Below, piece after piece: positions 15,440 through 23,776 of a stretch of DNA of 35,231 nt. Position numbers and translations under genes: made by a program. Where the stretch lies: IMG/VR virus record IMGVR_UViG_3300045974_000900, positions 1 through 35,231 of that record. One strand, written 5' to 3'. Numbering within the stretch: the first letter of the stretch is position 1; each line of letters starts with the position of its first letter. Source of the DNA: a virus. The notes beneath the pieces are model-generated. The model was not told the DNA's origin, did not search any database, and worked only from the letters and a program-made list of their open reading frames with translations.

Positions 15440-18400
15440 CTATGTCTGTCGGCGTGGTGGCAGCTTCTCTGGCATCGGGCGCATGTCCACACCGGCTGAG
15501 GCTCCAGGAGGACCACCTGCCGCCTGTGGCTGCTGCCCTTGCGCCATCAACTGCTTCACCATGTCGGCGAGCTCGGGGCTCTGCACACGAAGGCTGGTCA
15601 GCGCGGCCTGTTGCTGGTCTGGCGGCAACGCCGAGATGCGCGCCGCTTCCGACTGCGCATAGTACTGGAGCGACGTGTTCTGCACCGCACCTGGGGGTGG
15701 AGCGCCGCCAGCCAGCAGATCGCCGCGGTTCATGTTCTGCCCCGCGCCCAGCTGGCTCTGTGCCTGCTGTGGAATACCGCTCTGGTCCGCTTGCACAGTC
15801 TCCCCGCCGGGCCCCTTCACCTGGAGCTCGGGCGGGAGTTCTTGTGGCGCCTGCTCGTCCGCACCAGGCGCACTGCCCACGCCGCCCTGCTCCATACCGC
15901 CCGGCTCTCCGGGGGCCGGGGGCGCTTGCTGCGCCTGAGCCATGGCCTGCTGCGCCTTGGCTTGCTGCTTCATCTGCAGGAGCTGCATCTCTCCCTGCAG
16001 CATAGCTTGGCCCATCTGCGACTTGCGGGTGGCCTCGAGTGCCTTGGCTGACTCGCCGTCGATGAGCTCGAGCTCGTCGTCGAGGCTGAAGTCGCTGTCG
16101 CCCGCGAGCGTCGTCTTCGAGATGATGTTCGCCTGCTGCAGCTGGAAGTTGAACGCCTTGCGCTGCAGGTCGTCCACCATCTTGAAGGGGCGGAACCGGA
16201 CATTGACTTCCGGCCAAGACATGAACGCCGCGATGTCCCGCACAACCTTTCGCAGCAGGCTGCGCTGCCCCTGGATGTAACCGAGGAACGCGTTCTCCAC
16301 CATGCGCATCGAGACCTGCGTCCCGGACCACTGCGCACCACCGAAGATGAACTCCTTGGGGACACCAAGCCCGTTGATGATGACCTCCATCAACGACTGC
16401 ATCTCTCCTGTGAGAAGAAGTGCTTTGCCGTCGCCACCGATGGTTTGGTTGCCAATCGGCAGCGGTACGATGGGGATGTAGTTCGGGTCCCGGCGCCACT
16501 GGGCAATCTCACCCGCAACCGCGTCTCGCCAATCTATCAACGACGTACTTACGTAAGGGTCTGAGCTCCCTGAGCCTGCCTGCGGGTACAGTATACGCAG
16601 CGGGACGATGGATTCTAGTAGGATCGAGTTGTGGGTAGCCATCCCCGGTAGGCAGAAGGTGTGCTCCTCCTCTACTTCAAAGCTAATGACTTCTTCGCAC
16701 GGCACCTCTTCGATTGAGTTGATGCGCGCGGCGAAGTAGTCACCGAGGAAGAAGCCGCTCTTGCCGCTCTCGATAGGCGCAGAATCTTCCCCCGCCATCA
16801 GCGCGACGAGCCGGCGGGCAGATGCGGTCTTCAGCGTTAGATGGAACGTAGGGCGCCCCGCCTCGAGATGTGTCTGTCGCCCGTTCTTATCGGTGATGGT
16901 GGCGGCGTAGCTCTCGCGCTCCGACACCGTCGCGATGCAGCGTAGGCTGAGGAGTAGCTGATACAACTGGTAGACCAGCCCGCCGTTCGCGCAGCACACT
17001 GCAACAGTTTTACCGTCCTTTGCCGTGTAGCCGTCCGCCTCGAGGTATCCGCGAAGGAAGGCCAAGACGATGGCGTCCGGTGCCTCCATGATTTCCTTGG
17101 GCACGCGCTTGGTCTTGGCGTGCCCGGAAATCCATGTATGCATGAGGCCGGAGAAGAGGGTCTCGCTGGCAGTCAGCCCCCAGCCGCGGGAGTTCGGAGA
17201 CGGGTGCCGCGTACACACGCACCCAAACACGCGCTCAATCGCCTGCTCTAGTTCAACGCCGTCGTCATCCGGCCCCATGGAGAACTCTACGCGGCCCTTG
17301 CCGATACTACCGTCGCCCAAGTACCAGCCGGCGATATACGCAAGGTCCTCGTCTAGCTCTAGCACGCGCTCAATGCGCTTGTGCACACGCCCTTGTCGAA
17401 GCGCGCGCTTCGCGGCCCGCCCCGCGTTGTCGTGCGCAACGTGTGCCCCAGCCTCTAGCTGCTCGAACGCCTGTGCGGTCGCAAGACTGGTACCGCTGTA
17501 CACGAACTTGTCCGTCACGGCGAAGTCCGTGATGTGCGCGCCGAGATCTACGCTCGTGCATTCGCGTACACGCGTTGTAGGGTACCCCACGTATTGCCCA
17601 ACCTCGAGCTCATCGGCATCGACGAACTTGAACTCGTACAGGCTTGGGTTACGCAGCACCACACTCGAGCGGCGGTGCTCCTTGGTGTCGATGCGCCGGC
17701 TTACATCGTTACGACGAAGCACGTACATCGGGTGGTTATTAGACACCACACTCGGCAGCTGACGAAGACCGCTCACCGAAATCTTCAGCGCGTGATCCCC
17801 GCGCTCCGGCACCATCGGACGCACTTGCTTGGCGGTAATGTGGCGCATCACCCCCGTGTGACTACGCACCAGGTCCCCGGCCTCGAGGTCGGCCGCGCGG
17901 CGAAGGCCAAGGGGCGTCTCGAGTAGCGTCTCTGGGGCGACGCACTCCTGCGCCTTCTTCATCACCTGCAGGTAGAACGCGTCCTTCAGAACGCACATCA
18001 TCGGCGGGATGCCCCAGCCGCGGTCCTGGTTGGCAAGCGTTGGTCGACGAAGGTGGTGCAGTCGGTCGTTGTTCAGAATGACGGACTTCTGCTCACGCAG
18101 CGCCTGAACGAAGATCTTCGGGATTGAATCTACAATCTCCTTGCGCCCCATCGTGATGTCGCTTCGAAGGGTCGCGGGCATGTTGTAGAAGTACAGCTCT
18201 TCGCCCGTCAGCGGGTTGTAGCTGATGTTCACATCTTCCACATTCCAGCGGAGCAGCCGAATCGCACTCGCATTGCGCGGGTAGATGTCGCTCACCGCAG
18301 CATCGCCCGTGTGCCCACACTTCGGGCAGCTCAACCGGTAGTTCAAGCTGGTGAACGTCCAGTGCTGCCGGATGTTGCGCGCTTGCTCCTCCCAGTTGCA

Positions 18401-18817
18401 CGCCTGGCACTTCAGGAACTTGACGAGCGGGTAGCTCAACGTGGTGAGGCTATTGCCGTAGACGTGGTAGTCGAGCCCCGACTCGATCTGGAACGCGCGG
18501 TACCTCAGCGTCTCCTGAAGCAGCTCGGTCCAGCGGTCCTTCACCGCCTTGTCGGGATGGTCGACGCTGATGTCGGTGACCGGATACTCCGACATCTTGA
18601 ACGCCACCGCGTTCATGAGCGGGTTCGTCAAGAAGTAGTAGCGGCACCACCGGAACAGAGCGGTGAAGGTCGCGGGGAAGTAAGTGTGCGCGACGTCGAA
18701 GAACGGAGAGGGGTACGACATCCCCTGCATCATTCCGCCCTGGATGCGACCGCGGTTCATCCCCGCGCGCATACTGTTGGGCCCGACAGGCCCGCCACCA
18801 AAACCTACGTTGCTCAC
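15440..18817 (-). CDS. Portal protein precursor with intein
   Basis: Portal vertex protein, the ring through which DNA is packaged and ejected. The precursor is 1125 residues, about 686 after intein removal. The start is GTG at 18817: AGGTGG lies just upstream and the codon overlaps the previous stop (GTGA). The frame is open about 160 codons further upstream, but that Arg/Ser-rich translation lies inside the 391-residue gene and is a shadow. Portal-like features are WCRYYFLTNPLMNAVAFKMS near the N-terminus, LDYHVYGNSLTT, then SILLESIVPLRILYPQAGSG and the MVENAFLGYIQGQ helix. A zinc-ribbon-like insert has Cys137, 140, 164 and 167. The C-terminal 200 residues are Gln/Ala/Pro-rich. The intein occupies residues 292-730. 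Confidence 0.88.
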   Translation of the reverse strand: MSNVGFGGGPVGPNSMRAGMNRGRIQGGMMQGMSYPSPFFDVAHTYFPATFTALFRWCRYYFLTNPLMNAVAFKMSEYPVTDISVDHPDKAVKDRWTELLQETLRYRAFQIESGLDYHVYGNSLTTLSYPLVKFLKCQACNWEEQARNIRQHWTFTSLNYRLSCPKCGHTGDAAVSDIYPRNASAIRLLRWNVEDVNISYNPLTGEELYFYNMPATLRSDITMGRKEIVDSIPKIFVQALREQKSVILNNDRLHHLRRPTLANQDRGWGIPPMMCVLKDAFYLQVMKKAQECVAPETLLETPLGLRRAADLEAGDLVRSHTGVMRHITAKQVRPMVPERGDHALKISVSGLRQLPSVVSNNHPMYVLRRNDVSRRIDTKEHRRSSVVLRNPSLYEFKFVDADELEVGQYVGYPTTRVRECTSVDLGAHITDFAVTDKFVYSGTSLATAQAFEQLEAGAHVAHDNAGRAAKRALRQGRVHKRIERVLELDEDLAYIAGWYLGDGSIGKGRVEFSMGPDDDGVELEQAIERVFGCVCTRHPSPNSRGWGLTASETLFSGLMHTWISGHAKTKRVPKEIMEAPDAIVLAFLRGYLEADGYTAKDGKTVAVCCANGGLVYQLYQLLLSLRCIATVSERESYAATITDKNGRQTHLEAGRPTFHLTLKTASARRLVALMAGEDSAPIESGKSGFFLGDYFAARINSIEEVPCEEVISFEVEEEHTFCLPGMATHNSILLESIVPLRILYPQAGSGSSDPYVSTSLIDWRDAVAGEIAQWRRDPNYIPIVPLPIGNQTIGGDGKALLLTGEMQSLMEVIINGLGVPKEFIFGGAQWSGTQVSMRMVENAFLGYIQGQRSLLRKVVRDIAAFMSWPEVNVRFRPFKMVDDLQRKAFNFQLQQANIISKTTLAGDSDFSLDDELELIDGESAKALEATRKSQMGQAMLQGEMQLLQMKQQAKAQQAMAQAQQAPPAPGEPGGMEQGGVGSAPGADEQAPQELPPELQVKGPGGETVQADQSGIPQQAQSQLGAGQNMNRGDLLAGGAPPPGAVQNTSLQYYAQSEAARISALPPDQQQAALTSLRVQSPELADMVKQLMAQGQQPQAAGGPPGASAGVDMRPMPEKLPPRRQT
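16628..17944 (-). mobile_element. Intein in the portal protein
   Basis: A 439-residue intein, portal residues 292-730. It starts at Cys292 (CVAPETLLETPLG) after KKAQE and ends MATHN before the +1 Ser of SILLES. Excision joins VMKKAQE to SILLESIVPLRILYPQ. Splice residues are standard: Cys1, block B SNNH, F-block EEEHTF with His, penultimate His, terminal Asn and +1 Ser. Two LAGLIDADG-type motifs, YIAGWYLGDGSIG and FLRGYLEADGYT, mark a homing endonuclease domain. Unlike the two RNA polymerase inteins, it has no missing key residue that I can see. Confidence 0.94.
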
Positions 18818-19989
18818 TGGCCACCTGCGTAAGTCGGAGGAGCTACATTCGCGTACTGCGGGAGTTGCTGCTGGGGCGGCGGTGCTACCTGCGCGCCTCG
18901 TAGCTTGTTGACGCCCTGCATGCCGAGGTCGACTGCCTTGCCCGCCATGCGCCCGCCTGCCGCGAGGGTATGGCCGAGCGCCATCTGCCCGACGAAAGGA
19001 ACGCTGCTGCCGAGCACGCCGCCGAGAACGTTGCCACCTGCTCGACCGAGGCGCTCGGCGCGGCTCATATTCGCATCTGGGTGGCCCTCGGGAAGCTCCT
19101 CGTTGCGGAGCGCGGACACACCTTCCATGCCGCCCATTGCAAGACCCGAAGCAACGCCGACACGCCCGAGTACACCCGGGGAACCGTGCCACGTTTCCCC
19201 GATGCCCTTCTGAAGCGTGTCGATGGGTCGCGTTGCCAGCCCCTTGAGGTAGCCGGGCACACTTGTAAGGCCCGCCTTGTCTGCTTCCATAGACGCGTTC
19301 GCCCACCGCTTCATGTGCTCAAGATGCTTGGCCGCGTCCGCCTTCTGAATGATACTGAGTGCTTCGTCGGGCGTGCCTTGTCCCACCAAGCGACGAGCAG
19401 TCTCGCCCCAGCCCATCTCGATGTGGCCTGCGTTAGCCCTGGCGAGAGAGGCCTTCGCAGCGCGGTGCGCGCCGATGGCGTCGGCGGCACCGCCCCCAAT
19501 AGCTCGTACGGCGCTCACACCGCTCTTACCGGCCACCTCAGGCGCAGCCCCCGTAAGGCCGTGAATCTGACGCTGCCCGAAGTGGGTGAGCGTGTCGAAG
19601 GCTTTCGGGACGGCAGCTGAGACACCGGGGGCGAGATGCCCTACGGCCGTGCCTGCCGCGAGACCGCCGACTGTGCCGACGGCCATACCCTTGGCAGCTC
19701 CAAAGGCACCAGCCCCCAGCGCTTGTCGCGCCGCGTCCGTCTCCGAGGCTCCTTGGTTGCGTGCGTCTTGGTACGCCTGATGGCCCTTGTAGAGGCCACC
19801 AACAGCGCCACCTGCTAGAGCACCGCCGGACATACCGAACCCCGCGGCACGCGAGCCCAGGGCCTTGCCAAGCGCAGCGGTACCTCCGGTGATGCCCTGC
19901 CGAATCTCTTGAAGTGAAACAGCGCGCTTCTCGAGCTCGTCGACGAAGCCCGCAAGGTGCGCGTACGTGAGGGGAGCGTAATCCAGCAT
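18814..19989 (-). CDS. Gly/Ala-rich virion-type protein (391 aa)
   Basis: A 391-residue protein with several long Gly/Ala stretches that form glycine-zipper-like hydrophobic segments, for example around residues 50-68 (GFGMSGGALAGGAVGGLYKG) and 94-116. Such segments can insert in membranes, as in some phage ejection or internal virion proteins, but no family is recognised. The N-terminus contains FVDELEKRAVSL, and the C-terminus is Pro/Gln-rich. It precedes the portal gene, with which it overlaps by four bases (GTGA). Possible roles are an internal head protein, an ejection protein or a portal-associated factor. All of these are inferred from composition and position. Confidence 0.7.
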   Translation of the reverse strand: MLDYAPLTYAHLAGFVDELEKRAVSLQEIRQGITGGTAALGKALGSRAAGFGMSGGALAGGAVGGLYKGHQAYQDARNQGASETDAARQALGAGAFGAAKGMAVGTVGGLAAGTAVGHLAPGVSAAVPKAFDTLTHFGQRQIHGLTGAAPEVAGKSGVSAVRAIGGGAADAIGAHRAAKASLARANAGHIEMGWGETARRLVGQGTPDEALSIIQKADAAKHLEHMKRWANASMEADKAGLTSVPGYLKGLATRPIDTLQKGIGETWHGSPGVLGRVGVASGLAMGGMEGVSALRNEELPEGHPDANMSRAERLGRAGGNVLGGVLGSSVPFVGQMALGHTLAAGGRMAGKAVDLGMQGVNKLRGAQVAPPPQQQLPQYANVAPPTYAGGQ

Positions 19990-20005
19990 GGCGGTTCATC
20001 CTACC

Positions 20006-20740
20006 TCAGAGATCTCTGAGAAGCGGCGTTTGTACACGAAGACGGCGCTCGAACTCTTTCACGTACGAGTCGATTTCCGCCATGTGCCTCACCTGTACCG
20101 CCTCCACCGTCTCCTCCGTCGGGACGTGGTGGCTGATTTGGTAGGCAGCCCAAGCACGACGAATCGCAGTGTCGTTCACATCGTACTCGGTGATGTCGTG
20201 GTGCACCCACTCGAGCGGGGTAGGCGGACACACCACGTGGTCGTGCTCACACACAACTCGGATGCCGAGCTTGACCTCGTCCGCAAACTCAATGTCATCC
20301 CGCACGAGCTGGCTGATGGCCACAGCTACGGCCACCTGCGGCACCGTCGGCTTCTGCATGATCTCGAAGTCCGCCGGAATACCGTTCAGCGCCATCGCAC
20401 ACCACACGAACACTTCCCAGCGCGTCCAGAAGGCATCGTTCGCGTGCATCGTACGCATCGCATCAATCTTCTCGACGTTCACCTTGCTCACCGACGGCGC
20501 CCCGAACAACCCAGGGAGCGCGCGAGCAAACGTCTCGCTCTCCCAGATGAGCCACTCCGCTCCCAGCTTGTCGAGCAGCGCCATGTCGAGAATGGCCGGG
20601 TGCGTGTCCGGGTGCATCAAGAAGTTCGAAGCCACAACGCGCGGTCGCTCAGAAGCAGCCGCGTGCCCGTGCGTCTCATCAGGTCCCGCTGGCTCATCAG
20701 AAATCTCAACCAGCTCCGTTGGGTCTTCTCGCGTGGTCAT
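20006..20740 (-). CDS. Hypothetical virion-operon protein (244 aa)
   Basis: A 244-residue, mostly helical acidic protein with no recognised domain. Its N-terminal 35 residues are low-complexity and acidic (EDPTELVEISDEPAGPDETH). The core contains aromatic-rich helices (WLIWESETFARALPGLFG, FWTRWEVFVWCAMALNG). The basic C-terminal helix ends RRLRVQTPLLRDL. The ATG overlaps the preceding stop by one base (TGATG), and 16 bases separate it from the 391-residue gene. It lies in the portal operon, so a head or connector assembly role is plausible, but no function should be assigned. Confidence 0.7.
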   Translation of the reverse strand: MTTREDPTELVEISDEPAGPDETHGHAAASERPRVVASNFLMHPDTHPAILDMALLDKLGAEWLIWESETFARALPGLFGAPSVSKVNVEKIDAMRTMHANDAFWTRWEVFVWCAMALNGIPADFEIMQKPTVPQVAVAVAISQLVRDDIEFADEVKLGIRVVCEHDHVVCPPTPLEWVHHDITEYDVNDTAIRRAWAAYQISHHVPTEETVEAVQVRHMAEIDSYVKEFERRLRVQTPLLRDL

Positions 20741-21678
20741 CAGTTGGGGGTACCACCGTTTGTCAGCTGCGCCGCCATCCGAATCATCAAAGTCTTCTGC
20801 GGCGTAGGCAGCGTGTCGTAGATGTGCCGCGGGTCCTTCGCGAACTCATCCGCAAACTCCTCGCCCCACAACGACATCACCTGCGTTCGCCCGCGCATCG
20901 ACAACTCGCGCAAGTCCCCGACGGTAATCATGTCGTTGCCGACAATGATGTGCTCCTTGTCCTTCTCCTCTGCCGTCTTGTACATCGAGGGCTGTGCGCG
21001 CCAACCGTACGTGGAGAGGTACGCGTCAGGTACCCCGCCGTCGTAGTAGTTGTTCACCCCCGCGCATTTGTCGAACTCCTCAAGGACCGGGCAGAACGCC
21101 TCCGGCTCGAGCTCGGCCGTCTTCTCGATGAGAAGGTTGAGAAGGTCGTGGTAGCGGTTGTCGAGGATGACGTTGCGGCGCAAGTCCATCGCCAGCTTGA
21201 ACTCATGTTCCGGTGCGTAGCCCGGGCCCGCATACTTCAGCGTCGTCTCGGGTACTGGGAGATGGAGCTCGATCATCCTCCCCGCCAACTTCACCGCAAA
21301 CTCCCGACGCTCTGCTGGTGCGAACTGTCGGAGGTAGGTGGCGAAGTACTCCGAAGCTGTCTTGACGTGCTCGAGGGAGTCGAGCGGGTACCGCCCATCG
21401 AGTGCGTACCTGGACGCCTTCTTCTCGATCATCGGAATGGGAGGCCGCTTGTTGCTCACATCCACATGAGGAGAAGGCGCCTTCGCTTGCGGAAGATGCT
21501 CGGGCATCGAACTGTCCGGCAGCTTGTCGTTCTTGGGCAGAGCTCCTGCGGGGAACTCTTTCGCGACTGCGACCTTGGTGCGCTTGACCGCACTTGCTGG
21601 AAAGCTGGGTGCCGAGTTGGGTTGTAGGTTGGTGCCAGATACTTCGGCGCGCTTCTGCATCAGCTGTGCGAGTTTCAT
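20740..21678 (-). CDS. Virion-type protein with KTA repeats (312 aa)
   Basis: A 312-residue protein. The first 90 residues are Pro/Lys/Ala-rich and look disordered (FPAGALPKNDKLPDSSMPEH). The remainder is a helical domain from about residue 95. The tripeptide KTA occurs three times (VKTAS, EKTAE, YKTAE), and QKRAE lies near the N-terminus. This links it to the 748- and 202-residue proteins, which share KTA. No enzymatic motif is visible. It belongs to the portal operon, with a 1-base overlap to the next gene and a 10-base gap to the previous one. A scaffold or head-assembly role would fit a disordered, charged N-terminal half, but that is speculation. Confidence 0.7.
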   Translation of the reverse strand: MKLAQLMQKRAEVSGTNLQPNSAPSFPASAVKRTKVAVAKEFPAGALPKNDKLPDSSMPEHLPQAKAPSPHVDVSNKRPPIPMIEKKASRYALDGRYPLDSLEHVKTASEYFATYLRQFAPAERREFAVKLAGRMIELHLPVPETTLKYAGPGYAPEHEFKLAMDLRRNVILDNRYHDLLNLLIEKTAELEPEAFCPVLEEFDKCAGVNNYYDGGVPDAYLSTYGWRAQPSMYKTAEEKDKEHIIVGNDMITVGDLRELSMRGRTQVMSLWGEEFADEFAKDPRHIYDTLPTPQKTLMIRMAAQLTNGGTPN

Positions 21679-21688
21679 GTGGGGCTCC

Positions 21689-22216
21689 TCAGTGCATCAC
21701 GTTGCCGCCGTGCGCGGACGCTTCGGCGAGGTTCTGTTTCACCTGGTTGCGCGTCCCCTGAACCATCCCGGGCAGCGCCATCATCTGCAGCGGGCCCATC
21801 TTCCCCGCCACATTCAACGCCCCGTTTGCCGTAGCCCCCGCCACGCTGCTCATCACCCCCGCCGTCTTCTGCAACTCCTCTGGCTCGTCGAGCTTGAAGG
21901 TGCGGCACGCATCCAAAAGACGAAGCGCGGCCACCTTCTGCGCCTCCTCGGGAAGGAGATGGGCGGTCTTCAGGAAGTAGAGGACGTGCATCGCGGTATT
22001 GCCGTCATCGACACACGCAAACTTGCGCAGCTTCTCCCCGTTGTTGATGAGCACGAGGCCGTAGGCATCATCAGGAAGCGCCTCGCGCTCGTCGTGGGAG
22101 AGCTGGTGGGCATTCTTGATGAACTCGGGGACCTCCCGCGTCGACGAGAAGATGGAACGGAGGACGTCGCCTGGTGCGTCGTCGTATACGTCGAGGACAA
22201 GGCCGCTGGTGTGCAT
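21689..22216 (-). CDS. Hypothetical virion-operon protein (175 aa)
   Basis: The frame is open from a GTG at 22297, but I prefer ATG 22216 (MHTSGLVLDVYDD). The 27 upstream codons are Arg/Ser/Tyr-rich and lie across the divergent spacer that holds the shared 10-mer. Neither start has a strong ribosome binding site, so the start is uncertain. The 175-residue product has an alpha/beta N-terminal part with LVLDVYDDAPGDVLRSIF and AYGLVLINNGEKLRKFA, and a helical C-terminal part with two KTA tripeptides (LKTAH, QKTAG). No family is recognised. It is the first gene of the portal operon. Confidence 0.65.
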   Translation of the reverse strand: MHTSGLVLDVYDDAPGDVLRSIFSSTREVPEFIKNAHQLSHDEREALPDDAYGLVLINNGEKLRKFACVDDGNTAMHVLYFLKTAHLLPEEAQKVAALRLLDACRTFKLDEPEELQKTAGVMSSVAGATANGALNVAGKMGPLQMMALPGMVQGTRNQVKQNLAEASAHGGNVMH

Positions 22217-22267
22217 GGCGCTGAGGGTAGCAGTCTGGTGTGAGGCTGCGCAATAACGCCGCCGATA

Positions 22268-22277
22268 TGGGGATAAG
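22268..22277 (+). promoter_or_regulatory. Shared 10-mer TGGGGATAAG before the replication block
   Basis: The same TGGGGATAAG as at 13901-13910, on the same strand and at a similar distance (38 bases) from the first ATG of a plus-strand block. It is a candidate early promoter or operator element. GGAAAGG at 22302-22308 is the likely ribosome binding site for the gene that follows. Confidence 0.35.
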
Positions 22278-22314
22278 CGCCGTGAGGGGACACACACCCT
22301 CGGAAAGGTAATGC

Positions 22315-23058
22315 ATGACGCAGAGTGCCCCCCGGATTGAGGAGGTGCCGGAATGCTACTCCAAGAGTTGGAAGGCCAGTGCCATTGTTTGTAACGGAGG
22401 CGAGGACCCTGACTACTTCGACCCCGTACTGAACGACTTCAGGAGGCGGCCGTGTCGGTTCGTCGAGAACTGCTCCAGGCTCGTCAAGAACGCGGCCCCG
22501 CAAATCATCCCCATCAGTAACCTTCGCTCCTCAGCCCCGGCTGTTTCTACTCCCCAGCCGCCACCCGCTTTCACACCGCCCCGTCCGGCACAGCAGCAAG
22601 CGCCGCCCCCCGGACTCGGAGCCGCCGTCCGGCAGTACCAAGGACCCTTTACAGCCACCGCGCAGCCACAACAAGCGGTGGTCATGCCCCCTGTGGGGCC
22701 GCCAGACGCCGCCGAGATGCTCCGGCAACAGCTGCGAGCACAAGAGCTACGGCACGCACAGGAGCTGGGGGCCTTGCGTGCACATCAAGCGCAAGTACAA
22801 GCAGTAGCCGCGGCGCCACAACAACAGGCACCCCAACAACCGCACTACCCATACCCGCCTCATCCGCCGCCCTACGCAGGGCCGCAGTTCCAAGCGGTGA
22901 ACTTCGACACCCCCTACTACCTCAGCCAGCCCGAGCCGTACCGCCCGGGCAGCTTCTGGTCACGCTTCATGACGGAGCTCGGACGAGCCTCGGTGAAGGG
23001 CCTCGGGCAACAGCTCGCCGCCTTCGTCGACAAGAACAACTTCTGGGACGGCAAGTAA
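22315..23058 (+). CDS. Hypothetical protein with N-terminal Cys motif and Pro/Gln-rich middle (247 aa)
   Basis: A 247-residue protein, first gene of the replication block. Residues 12-53 hold four Cys (14, 26, 47, 53) in the pattern PECYSKSW, VCNGG, PCRFVENC, which may bind zinc. Residues about 70-200 are low-complexity, rich in Pro, Gln and Ala, with a coiled-coil-like piece (MLRQQLRAQELRHAQELGAL). The last 40 residues are an amphipathic tail, FWSRFMTELGRASVKGLGQQ and onward. The start at 22315 is served by AAGG seven bases upstream. I do not recognise the family. Its position first in the early-type block suggests an early regulator, and a rho-independent terminator separates it from the next gene. 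Confidence 0.7.
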   Translation: MTQSAPRIEEVPECYSKSWKASAIVCNGGEDPDYFDPVLNDFRRRPCRFVENCSRLVKNAAPQIIPISNLRSSAPAVSTPQPPPAFTPPRPAQQQAPPPGLGAAVRQYQGPFTATAQPQQAVVMPPVGPPDAAEMLRQQLRAQELRHAQELGALRAHQAQVQAVAAAPQQQAPQQPHYPYPPHPPPYAGPQFQAVNFDTPYYLSQPEPYRPGSFWSRFMTELGRASVKGLGQQLAAFVDKNNFWDGK

Positions 23059-23061
23059 TCC

Positions 23062-23090
23062 GGGCAGGGCCCTTCGGGGCCCGCCTTTTA
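23062..23090 (+). terminator. Rho-independent terminator after the 247-aa gene
   Basis: GGCAGGGCCC-TTCG-GGGCCCGCC forms a strong GC stem with a UUCG tetraloop, followed by TTTTAT. It ends the first transcription unit of the block just before the dNMP kinase gene. Confidence 0.9.
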
Positions 23091-23104
23091 TCTCAAGGAC
23101 GATC

Positions 23105-23773
23105 ATGAAAATCATCGGTGTCGCAGGCAAAGCAGGTTGCGGTAAGTCCACTGTCGGTGACCTCCTCGTCAAGGAGTTTGGTTGGGTAGCCGTCGCCTTC
23201 GCCGACCCGCTCAAGCAGTGGGCCAAGAGCGTGTTCGACTTCAGCGACAAGCAATTGTGGGGAAGCAGTGAATGGCGCAACGAGCCCGATGGGCGCTACC
23301 CACGAACGGACGAGCACGGAGCGGTGACGTTCTGCACCCCGCGTGAGGTGCTGCAGCGGCTGGGCACGGAGGTGGGGCGCGCTTGCTACCCACCCATCTG
23401 GGCAGAGCGCGGGCTGAAGGTGGCGCACGCACTTCTCGCAGAGCCGCACCTGCACGACGGTAAGCCCTACCTCTGGCGCTACGAGCAGAGCGTTGGGCTG
23501 TACCGCGTTGCTGCCCTTCGTGACCTTCGCCCCGTCAACGGCGTGGTCTTCACCGACGCGCGCTTCGCCACAGAGGTGGGCGTCATTCGCGCAGCGGGCG
23601 GCTCCATCGTACAGGTGGACCGCGAGGTGGAGGCACTGCCCGGCGCGCTCGCGACGCACGCATCAGAGGCGGGCCTCACCCCCGAGCAAGTCGACGTGGT
23701 GCTCTACAACCGCGGTACGCTCGAGGAGTTCAAAGGTAGCATCCGCACATTCGCACAATCGCTGAGGAAGTGA
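23105..23773 (+). CDS. Deoxynucleoside monophosphate kinase (P-loop)
   Basis: A 222-residue P-loop kinase resembling phage dNMP kinases (T4 gp1-type), which phosphorylate dNMPs to dNDPs with ATP for phage DNA synthesis in the cytoplasm. The Walker A motif is GKAGCGKST at residues 8-16. The region VVFTDARFATEVGVIRAAGG followed by IVQVDR and later THASEAG matches the conserved second half of the family, where a D-x-R-F step precedes the lid and a HASE-type segment closes the nucleotide site. AAGGACGATC precedes the ATG. It is the first of the nucleotide and DNA metabolism genes. Length fits the family. The precise nucleotide preference cannot be read from sequence. Confidence 0.85.
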   Translation: MKIIGVAGKAGCGKSTVGDLLVKEFGWVAVAFADPLKQWAKSVFDFSDKQLWGSSEWRNEPDGRYPRTDEHGAVTFCTPREVLQRLGTEVGRACYPPIWAERGLKVAHALLAEPHLHDGKPYLWRYEQSVGLYRVAALRDLRPVNGVVFTDARFATEVGVIRAAGGSIVQVDREVEALPGALATHASEAGLTPEQVDVVLYNRGTLEEFKGSIRTFAQSLRK

Positions 23774-23776
23774 AGC

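Noticed and set aside
14655-16499. 614-codon minus-strand frame spanning the convergent terminator
   Set aside because: It crosses the terminator, runs antisense to the Cys-rich gene and out of frame with the portal, and its Arg/Gly/Ala-rich translation has no domain.
18818-19306. 163-codon N-terminal extension of the portal frame
   Set aside because: It is Arg/Ser-rich, overlaps the 391-residue gene in another frame, and a good GTG start with its own binding site lies at 18817.
22217-22297. 27-codon extension of the 175-residue protein to GTG 22297
   Set aside because: It is Arg/Ser/Tyr-rich, lies across the divergent spacer with the shared 10-mer and has no usable binding site. It cannot be fully excluded.
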